This document shows positions 1-4,454 of a stretch of 6,244 nt of DNA, piece by piece. Both the position numbers and the translations under genes were made by a program. How positions within the stretch are numbered: position 1 is the stretch's first letter; every line of letters starts with the position of its first letter. The stretch is from Alphaproteobacteria bacterium (GTDB lineage: Bacteria; Pseudomonadota; Alphaproteobacteria; ATCC43930; CGMCC-115725), in the NCBI GenBank assembly GCA_017353855.1, contig JAFMSA010000265.1, positions 1-6,244 of the forward strand, read 5' to 3'. The notes under the pieces are model-generated. The model did no database searches. It was not told the origin of the DNA and saw nothing but the letters and a program-made list of their open reading frames with translations.

Positions 1-949
1 GGCCGTTGCCGAGATCCCGGGTCAGGATCTCGAGGCACGCCATACGAACCGCGACCCCCATCTCAACCTGATGCCGGATCAGGCTACGGTCGATATCGTC
101 GGCGACTTCGCTGCCGATCTCCACGCCGCGGTTCATCGGTCCCGGGTGCATGATCAGCGCGTCGGGTTTGGCGGCGCGCAGCTTGTCGTAATCGAGCCCG
201 AAAAAGTGGAAGTATTCGCGCGTCGAGGGAATGAAAGCGCCGTGCATCCGTTCGCTCTGCAGCCGCAGCATCATGACGATGTCCACGTCTGCGAGCCCGA
301 CGGCCATGTTGTGGAAAACCTCGACGCCGAGCCGCTCTATATCGGCCGGGAGCAAGGTGCGCGGCGCGACGAGCCGCACGCGCGCACCCATGATGTTGAG
401 CAGCGCTATGTTCGAGCGGGCAACGCGGCTGTGCAGAATGTCGCCGCAAATCGCGACGACCAGTCCGCCAAGCCCTCCCTTGCGCCGCCGGATAGTCAGC
501 GCGTCGAGCAGCGCCTGGGTCGGGTGTTCATGGCTGCCGTCGCCGGCATTGATCACCGCACAGTCGAGCTTCTCTGAGAGCAGCTGAACCGCACCCGATT
601 CGGGATGGCGCACGATGAGCACGTCGGGATGCATCGCATTCAGAGTCATCGCCGTGTCGATCAACGTCTCGCCTTTGTGCATCGAGCTCGCCGCGACCGA
701 CATGTTGATCACGTCCCCGCCCAGACGCTTGCCGGCCACCTCGAAGGAGGTGCGGGTTCGTGTCGAGTTCTCGAAGAAGCAGTTGATGATCGTCCGGCCG
801 CGCAGCAGCGTCCGCTTCTTTTCTGCCTGGCGATTGAGCTCGACATACCCGTCGGCCAGGTCGAGGACATATCTGATGTCCTGTGGCGACAAGCCTTCGA
901 TGCCGAGAAGGTGGCGGTGGCGGAAGGCCTCGCGGGCAGTACCCTGCAT
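1..949 (-). CDS. pyrB: Aspartate carbamoyltransferase catalytic subunit, 3' end cut by window edge
   Basis: This enzyme condenses carbamoyl phosphate with L-aspartate to give N-carbamoyl-aspartate, the committed step of cytosolic pyrimidine synthesis. The minus strand reads without a break for 316 codons from ATG at 949 (protein begins MQGTAREAFRHRHLLGIEG). Visible family motifs are the carbamoyl-phosphate loop S62-T63-R64-T65 in FFENSTRTRTSFE, the SSMHKGET segment with K92, R114-H115, HPTQ at 142-145, DILHSRVARS at 170-179, RLQSER at 229-234 and HPGPMNRG at 268-275. The family is usually about 305-320 residues, so only a few C-terminal residues and the stop are missing. The start is chosen because family similarity begins just after it; the upstream frame is open but I found no ATG there, and the Shine-Dalgarno (AGGG, 3 nt before ATG) is weak. 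It is divergent from the slipin gene. pyrC often follows pyrB in relatives, but that lies outside the window. Confidence 0.97.
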   Translation of the reverse strand, partial: MQGTAREAFRHRHLLGIEGLSPQDIRYVLDLADGYVELNRQAEKKRTLLRGRTIINCFFENSTRTRTSFEVAGKRLGGDVINMSVAASSMHKGETLIDTAMTLNAMHPDVLIVRHPESGAVQLLSEKLDCAVINAGDGSHEHPTQALLDALTIRRRKGGLGGLVVAICGDILHSRVARSNIALLNIMGARVRLVAPRTLLPADIERLGVEVFHNMAVGLADVDIVMMLRLQSERMHGAFIPSTREYFHFFGLDYDKLRAAKPDALIMHPGPMNRGVEIGSEVADDIDRSLIRHQVEMGVAVRMACLEILTRDLGNG

Positions 950-981
950 GAGCCCTGGACTATAGGGAGAACGCTCCGGAT

Positions 982-1005
982 GGGCAAGATGCGGCCGCCT
1001 TGCCC
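982..1005 (-). promoter_or_regulatory. Hairpin in the pyrB 5' leader
   Basis: GGGCAAG (982-988) and CTTGCCC (999-1005) form a perfect 7-bp stem with a 10-nt loop that contains the palindrome GCGGCCGC (991-998). A smaller GGAG-AACG-CTCC hairpin (966-977) lies next to it. On the minus strand both fall between a candidate -10 (1036-1041) and the pyrB ATG at 949, so they would be in the untranslated leader. No T-run follows on the minus strand, so a classical intrinsic terminator is not supported. A role in pyrB leader control is possible but inferred. Confidence 0.35.
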
Positions 1006-1014
1006 TTCTCCTGC

Positions 1015-1043
1015 TTGGAGGGCGGCGGCAATCGAAGTATATA
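1015..1043 (+). promoter_or_regulatory. Candidate promoter for the slipin gene
   Basis: TTGGAG (1015-1020) and TATATA (1038-1043) are separated by 17 nt, a standard sigma-70 spacing, although the -35 matches only its first three bases. Transcription would begin near 1050, giving a leader of about 120 nt. An alternative is TTGACC (1089-1094) followed after 18 nt by TATCCG (1113-1118), with a better -35 and a poorer -10. If the alternative is used, the GTG at 1106 would lie upstream of the transcript, which favours the ATG at 1169 as the start. Confidence 0.28.
1036..1041 (-). promoter_or_regulatory. Candidate -10 element for pyrB
   Basis: Read on the minus strand this is TATACT, a good match to the sigma-70 -10 consensus in otherwise GC-rich DNA, about 85 nt upstream of the pyrB ATG. 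No good -35 is visible at 16-18 nt; the best-placed hexamers around GGTTAA match poorly. It overlaps the plus-strand TATATA described for the slipin gene, so the two directions may share one AT-rich core. Confidence 0.3.
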
Positions 1044-1097
1044 CACGCGCGTGATATGTTAACCGCAGCGCGTGTGCGAAGCATCGGGTTGACCGTT

Positions 1098-1172
1098 ATG
1101 GCCGTGTGCGTGTATCCGAGCCCATCTCAGGGCTCCGCATCGCGAATTGGGTCCAGAGCAGTCAATCGATGA
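1098..1172 (+). CDS. Possible 24-residue upstream ORF overlapping the slipin start
   Basis: ATG at 1098 opens a 24-codon frame (MAVCVYPSPSQGSASRIG...) whose TGA stop at 1170-1172 overlaps the slipin ATG at 1169-1171 as ATGA. This geometry is typical of translational coupling. No clear Shine-Dalgarno precedes 1098 and the peptide resembles nothing I recognise, so it may be chance. It would be transcribed only from the upstream candidate promoter (1015-1043). Confidence 0.2.
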   Translation: MAVCVYPSPSQGSASRIGSRAVNR

Positions 1173-2071
1173 GCTCTAACCCGATCTCGTTCGCGGTCGG
1201 GGTTCTGATCGGCGGCCTCGGCGTTATTACGATCGCGCTCGGCCGCGCGATCGTACCGGGTGCAGTGCTGATCGTGCTGGCCGTTTTGGCCCTTGCCTCG
1301 CTCAAGATGGCACGGCAGTGGGAGCAGGCGGTTGTGCTTCGGGCGGGCAAATTTCTCGGCGTGAAGGGCCCCGGTCTGTTCTGGATCGTGCCGGTCCTCG
1401 ACAACATCGCCGCGCTCGTCGACACGCGCCTGCGCACAACTCAATTCATCGCGGAGCAGACGCTCACCAGAGACACGGTACCCGTCGATGTCGACGCGAT
1501 CATTTTCTGGATCGTCAGTGACGTGAAGCGCGCCGCTCTCGAGGTCGCCAATTACGGCGAGGCGATCTCTTGGGCGGCGCAGACCTCTCTGCGCGAGATG
1601 ATCGGCGCTGCCGATCTCACGATGCTTCTCACGAACCGCAAAGCAGCCGATCAGGAACTGCGGCACACGATTTACGCGAAGACCGCGAACTGGGGCATCG
1701 ACGTGCGCTCCGTCGAGATCCGCGACGTGAGCATCCCGGGTGCGCTGCAGAACGCAATGAGCCGCCAGGCGCAGGCGGAACGCGAGCGGCAGGCACGGGT
1801 GATCCTGGGCGCCGCCGAAGCCGAGATTGCCCAGAAATTCGTGCAGGCGGCGAGGACCTATGCGGATGATCCCGTGGCACTGCACCTCCGTGGCATGAAC
1901 ATGCTGTATGAAAGCGTCAAGGAGCGTGGCAGCACGATTATCGTGCCGAGCAGCGCGGTCGACAGCATGAATCTCGGCGGCATCGCCGGGATCACCTCGC
2001 TGGCGAAGGCCGCCTCCGGCGAACCGGCGGATCAAAACCCTCGGGGGCCCTGGTCGCCCTCAACCTCTTAG
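1169..2071 (+). CDS. Slipin/stomatin family (SPFH/Band 7) membrane protein
   Basis: SPFH proteins oligomerise on membranes and scaffold microdomains or regulate membrane proteases; no specific partner is shown here. The 300-residue product has two hydrophobic stretches at the N-terminus (about 7-25 and 28-46), then an SPFH domain from about 49 to 205. Slipin signatures include EQAVVLRAGKF (52-62), GPGLFWIVPVLD (67-78), TRDTVPVDVDAIIFW (100-114), a REM segment (142-144) and VRSVEIRDVSIP (179-190). A charged helical segment AQAERERQARVILGAAEAE (201-219) is likely coiled, and a slipin-like tail with GSTIIVPSS (254-262) ends in a Pro/Ser-rich stretch. ATG at 1169 is preferred; the in-frame GTG at 1106 would add 21 residues without family character. 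Neither start has a strong ribosome site. NfeD, the usual partner of many bacterial slipins, is absent from the window. The gene is divergent from pyrB and convergent with the HdeD gene. Confidence 0.9.
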   Translation: MSSNPISFAVGVLIGGLGVITIALGRAIVPGAVLIVLAVLALASLKMARQWEQAVVLRAGKFLGVKGPGLFWIVPVLDNIAALVDTRLRTTQFIAEQTLTRDTVPVDVDAIIFWIVSDVKRAALEVANYGEAISWAAQTSLREMIGAADLTMLLTNRKAADQELRHTIYAKTANWGIDVRSVEIRDVSIPGALQNAMSRQAQAERERQARVILGAAEAEIAQKFVQAARTYADDPVALHLRGMNMLYESVKERGSTIIVPSSAVDSMNLGGIAGITSLAKAASGEPADQNPRGPWSPSTS

Positions 2072-2102
2072 GGAACCGCGTCGGGCGGGTGGTGATCATC
2101 GG

Positions 2103-2120
2103 CGCCGTCGCGCGACGGCG
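2103..2120. terminator. 18-bp perfect palindrome just after the slipin stop (possible terminator)
   Basis: CGCCGTCGCGCGACGGCG is a perfect palindrome starting 32 nt after the slipin stop codon. As RNA it folds into a 7-bp G/C stem (CGCCGTC/GACGGCG) with a GCGC loop. A second stem, GGCCGG (2128-2133) with CCGGCC (2146-2151) and a 12-nt loop, follows closely. Neither is followed by a T-run, so intrinsic termination is uncertain. The position suggests 3'-end formation or mRNA protection; a palindromic protein-binding site is the alternative. Confidence 0.35.
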
Positions 2121-2581
2121 GGAGCTCGGCCGGATCGTCAACGCGCCGGCCACGGCCTGAGGGTCAACCCAAAGATGTCCCTTATCCGCAGGCTCATTTC
2201 GGGCCAGGTCCGCATCGCTACCGCCTTTTGCGGACGTGATGGCGGGTGAGAGGGAGGATCGTGTCCATCGAGCAGCTTTTCCGGATTTCTCCCGACTGTC
2301 GCACAAGGGCCGGGACAAACGCTGATAAATGCGCACCGGCAGCTGATGACCCGATTCGAACGCCAATCCCGGGGGTGCCCGGAAGCGTACTGTCCCTGGG
2401 GCTCGAAAGAACGCGTCGCCGCTGCTTCGGCGGTAACGTACCGACCTGGCGGCGATGTGTTGCCTGTTTGACGGCGGCGAATTCGCGAGCGCGCGGCACA
2501 TATGAAGGAGGATCGTGGCAGAGCCCGTGGATCACCGATACCCGCCGGAGGACCGCCGATCCCCGGTCCCGAGCGCCGGAG

Positions 2582-2599
2582 CCCTCGCTCGCTTGAGGG
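2582..2599 (-). terminator. Weak hairpin after the hdeD-family stop
   Basis: On the minus strand CCCTC (2595-2599) pairs with GAGGG (2582-2586) over an 8-nt loop, beginning 8 nt after the stop codon of the HdeD-family gene. There are only five pairs and no T-run follows, so this is a weak candidate for a 3'-end hairpin. Confidence 0.2.
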
Positions 2600-2607
2600 G
2601 TTACTCG

Positions 2608-3174
2608 TCAGCCGCGCCCCGCGAGCGCGGTCATCACCAGGGACAATCCGAGGAACAGCATATTGATTCCGACGAGAAGCCCGATCGCCCAGTCGGCCGT
2701 GCTCGGCCAGCCGGCCCAGATCAGGCAGGCGAGCGTCAGATCGATAACGCCGCTGAACAGCATCCAGCTCCAGCTGCGCAGGTGATCGCGATGTTGAACC
2801 GCGACAAGAACCGAGGCGACTCCTTCGATGACGAAGAACGCGACCAGCACCATCGTCAGGGTCAGCACACCGGCGAGGGGTCGAAACATCAAGATCAGGC
2901 CGAGCATAACGGACAGCAATGCGGTCAGCATCGACCCGACAAAGCCCGGCGCCTGGCGCGAGTGCCACATCGACAGCGCCCGGATAATGCCGCCGCCGAA
3001 GAAGAGCCAGCCGACAAAGATCCCCACTGCCAGTGTGGCGATGTACGGCTCGGTGACGGCCACAAGACCGAGCACGATCATCAGGATGCCCTGCGCGAGA
3101 AACAGCTTCCAATGCGCGTTGATCGTCGCCGCCAACTGGCGGCGAATGTCTTCGAGGTCTGTTGCGTTGCTCAT
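2608..3174 (-). CDS. HdeD family (DUF308) inner-membrane protein
   Basis: The 188-residue product is highly hydrophobic with six likely transmembrane helices (about 23-40, 44-66, 79-97, 102-125, 135-153 and 160-184) after a short charged N-terminus (MSNATDLEDIRRQLAATINA). The repeating pattern of helices with Gly-rich cores, together with LILMFRPLAGVLTLTMVLVA (93-112) and the FFVIEGV segment (113-119), fits the HdeD/DUF308 family, as does the length. E. coli HdeD is an inner-membrane protein linked to acid resistance at high cell density; whether this homologue has that role is unknown, so no symbol is given. ATG at 3174 gives the expected N-terminus, although the ribosome site is weak (GAG about 7 nt upstream). 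A -10-like TATAAG lies on the minus strand at 3208-3213. The gene converges on the slipin gene and lies in the same direction as ruvX, 476 nt away, so it probably has its own promoter. Confidence 0.88.
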   Translation of the reverse strand: MSNATDLEDIRRQLAATINAHWKLFLAQGILMIVLGLVAVTEPYIATLAVGIFVGWLFFGGGIIRALSMWHSRQAPGFVGSMLTALLSVMLGLILMFRPLAGVLTLTMVLVAFFVIEGVASVLVAVQHRDHLRSWSWMLFSGVIDLTLACLIWAGWPSTADWAIGLLVGINMLFLGLSLVMTALAGRG

Positions 3175-3650
3175 ACGGCAGCTCGCGGGAAATTACCTTG
3201 TGGTCGCCTTATAAAGGTCGCACGTCCGGTCCTCGTTGCAAGCCACGCATCGCGATGCTGCGTTCGGCTCCCGCACCCGCTGCGGAGTTCGAATACGTGC
3301 AAACGAGGGCGACCGGCAGACCGGCGCAGGGGCTGCGGCGGGTGCGGATGTGGTGGCCGGGTAGTCGAACGACGGCCGCGGCCAAGCCGTGGGGGCGCTG
3401 CGGGCGCTCCTCGAAGCGCCGCCAGAGATTGAAGAACAGCATGATGCCCTTGAACGCAGCGCCGTTGCGGGTTTTGCCGCCGAAAGGAACCGAGGTGGCG
3501 TGCCTGGTCGCCGACGCGGGGCGCGTCGACCAACGGCAGACCGCGGCCGGCACTCCTGGTGCGCTCCGCCAAGCTGCGGGGTCGTCGGGCAATGACCGCA
3601 CATCGTCGGCGCTGTTGCGGTTGTAGCCCGGTTTGGCCGACCGACAAGGT
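3175..3650. other. 476-nt stretch without a convincing gene
   Basis: This lies between ruvX and the HdeD-family gene, both read leftward. Open frames cross it on both strands, but their translations are Arg/Pro/Ala-rich and match no family I know. The minus frame 3601-3209 contains FKGIMLFFNLWRRFEERP, faintly like the C-terminal region of IS5-type transposases (FFN...RR), with no DDE residues to support it. A 6-bp stem (GGCGCT 3403-3408, AGCGCC 3415-3420, 6-nt loop) and a repeated 10-mer CGGCAGACCG (3314-3323, 3534-3543) are the only structures found. It may be decayed mobile DNA or plain spacer. Confidence 0.5.
3208..3213 (-). promoter_or_regulatory. Candidate -10 element upstream of the HdeD-family gene
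   Basis: The minus strand reads TATAAG here, 34 nt upstream of the ATG at 3174, within the AT-richest part of the gap. The only -35-like hexamer (TTGCAA) sits 22 nt further upstream, which is too far for a standard sigma-70 promoter. It may belong to another sigma factor or be chance. Confidence 0.25.
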
Positions 3651-4118
3651 TTACGAGGGGCGGGCGAGGTAATCGAGGCAGCCCTGCAGGATGTACGCGG
3701 CCGCGACGCGGTCGACGATCTCGGCGCGTCGCTTGCGGGTAAGGTCGGCAGCGATCATCTCCCGGGTGACCATGGCGGTGGAGAGGCGCTCGTCCCAGAG
3801 TGCAACCGGCAGGTCGCGCAGCGCGACGAGGTTTCTCGCAAACTGGCGTACCGATTGCGTGCGCGGGCCGTCGCCACCGGCAAGGGTCAGAGGCAGGCCG
3901 ATGACGAGTCCCCCGACACCGTGCGTCTCGATCAGCGCGAAGAGGCGCGTCATATCTTCGCGAAAGCGCCGCCGGCGGATTGTTTCGAACGGAGTGGCGA
4001 TGATCCGGCGGGTGTCCGACAGAGCAAGGCCGATCGTCTTCGTCCCGACGTCGAGGCCCATCAGCCGCCCACCCGGCGGCACCGCGTCGCGCAGCTCCAC
4101 AGGATTGTTTAGGATCAC
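3651..4118 (-). CDS. ruvX: RuvX/YqgF family RNase H-fold nuclease (pre-16S rRNA processing)
   Basis: YqgF/RuvX is an essential RNase H-like nuclease implicated in 5' maturation of 16S rRNA and, in some species, annotated as a Holliday-junction resolvase. The 155-residue product shows the family core: GLDVGTKTIGLALSD (21-35, with D23), TPFETIRRR (42-50), VIGLPLTLAGGDGPRTQSV (72-90), LWDERLST (107-114) and EIVDRVAAAYILQGCLD (133-149, with D136). Length is normal. The start is not obvious: no ATG lies upstream of M20, which begins directly at the first beta-strand, and homologues carry about 20 residues before it. I choose GTG at 4118. AGGG lies 12 nt upstream, which is long for a Shine-Dalgarno, and a -10-like TATCAT (4124-4129) would place transcription initiation near the GTG itself. 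It is divergent from gatC, with 48 nt between the starts. Confidence 0.93.
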   Translation of the reverse strand: MILNNPVELRDAVPPGGRLMGLDVGTKTIGLALSDTRRIIATPFETIRRRRFREDMTRLFALIETHGVGGLVIGLPLTLAGGDGPRTQSVRQFARNLVALRDLPVALWDERLSTAMVTREMIAADLTRKRRAEIVDRVAAAYILQGCLDYLARPS

Positions 4119-4166
4119 GACCGATGATAGCCCTTTTTGAGCGTCGATTCCGGAGATCGTGAAAGC
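4119..4166. promoter_or_regulatory. 48-nt divergent gap between ruvX and gatC
   Basis: Both genes are read outward from this short gap, so at least one promoter must overlap a coding region. The minus strand has TATCAT (4124-4129) as a possible -10 for ruvX without a recognisable -35. On the plus strand, TGATAG (4125-4130) with TTGTTT (4105-4110) is too closely spaced to be convincing. GGAG (4152-4155) is the probable ribosome site of gatC, 11 nt before its ATG. Confidence 0.35.
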
Positions 4167-4454
4167 ATGGCACTGGACAAAGCCGCCCTGGCACACATCG
4201 CCGCTCTGGCACGCATCAGGGTTTCCGAGGCTGAGCTCGATCCGTTGGCTGAAGAGCTCTCGCGTATCCTGAGCTGGGTCGAGCAGCTCAACCAAGTCGA
4301 TACTGCGGGGGTGAAGCCGATGGCGAGCGTCGCCGCAACCGGCCTTCCGATGCGCGGGGACGAGGTGAGTGATGGCGGGCGCCGGGACGAGATTCTCGGA
4401 AGTGCCCCGCGCACGGCCCGGGGCTTCTTCATCGTGCCCAAGGCGGTCGAGTGA
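4167..4454 (+). CDS. gatC: Asp/Glu-tRNA amidotransferase subunit C
   Basis: GatC is the small belt-like subunit that holds GatA and GatB together in the GatCAB amidotransferase. The 95-residue product has the standard GatC layout: MALDKAALAHIAALARIRVS at the N-terminus, two helices with LDPLAEELSRILSWVEQLN (24-42), a VDTAGVKPM turn (44-52), LPMRGDEVSDGG (60-71) and the C-terminal GFFIVPKAVE. ATG at 4167 is chosen because it gives the usual N-terminus; an in-frame TTG at 4137 would add ten unconserved residues. GGAG at 4152-4155 supports 4167. The stop TGA overlaps the gatA GTG (GTGA), indicating translational coupling in a gatCAB operon. Confidence 0.96.
   Translation: MALDKAALAHIAALARIRVSEAELDPLAEELSRILSWVEQLNQVDTAGVKPMASVAATGLPMRGDEVSDGGRRDEILGSAPRTARGFFIVPKAVE

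Larger units (their letters stand above)
2072..2607. other. 536-nt stretch without a convincing gene
   Basis: This lies between the convergent slipin and HdeD genes. Frames open here (for example GTG 2246 to 2596 on plus, and 2138-2535 on minus) give Arg/Pro/Ser-rich translations with no domain I recognise, typical of chance frames in GC-rich DNA. It holds several inverted repeats: 2103-2120; 2128-2133 with 2146-2151; 2208-2213 with 2230-2235; 2417-2421 with 2428-2432. The 11-mer GGAGGATCGTG occurs twice (2253-2263 and 2507-2517); each copy looks like a ribosome site followed by GTG. A decayed gene cannot be excluded. Confidence 0.6.

Noticed and set aside
84..449. Minus-strand and plus-strand alternative frames across 71-1054
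   Set aside because: The pyrB frame explains the whole stretch with every catalytic motif in order; the others are shadows.
957..998. CTATAGGGAGA and a GCGGCCGC (NotI) site near the pyrB start, resembling T7-promoter/vector sequence
   Set aside because: Only the last dozen bases of a T7 promoter match, the upstream part is absent, and the sequence continues naturally into pyrB and the slipin gene. Coincidence is more likely than vector contamination.
1106..1168. Slipin start at GTG 1106
   Set aside because: The extra 21 residues are not hydrophobic or family-like, no ribosome site precedes the GTG, and a candidate promoter (1089-1118) overlaps it; ATG 1169 is preferred, though not proven.
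2349..2363. GATTCGAAC, like a reversed tRNA T-loop (also TTCGAAT near 3289)
   Set aside because: The flanking bases do not form a 5-bp T-stem on either strand and no acceptor, D or anticodon arm can be placed around it.
2138..3112. Long minus-strand frame overlapping the HdeD-family gene and the downstream gap
   Set aside because: Arg/Pro/Ser-rich translation in a different frame from the hydrophobic HdeD product; typical shadow in GC-rich DNA.
2515..3432. Long plus-strand frame (305 codons) starting at GTG 2515 after a strong AAGGAGG, antisense to the HdeD-family gene
   Set aside because: Its product is His/Arg/Gln/Asp-rich without any recognisable domain, and it mirrors a convincing six-helix membrane protein on the other strand. 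The good ribosome-site match 3 nt before GTG is probably chance.
3193..4212. 339-codon minus-strand frame across ruvX and the following gap
   Set aside because: It is out of frame with ruvX, and the translation has no family motif while the ruvX frame has all of its core motifs.
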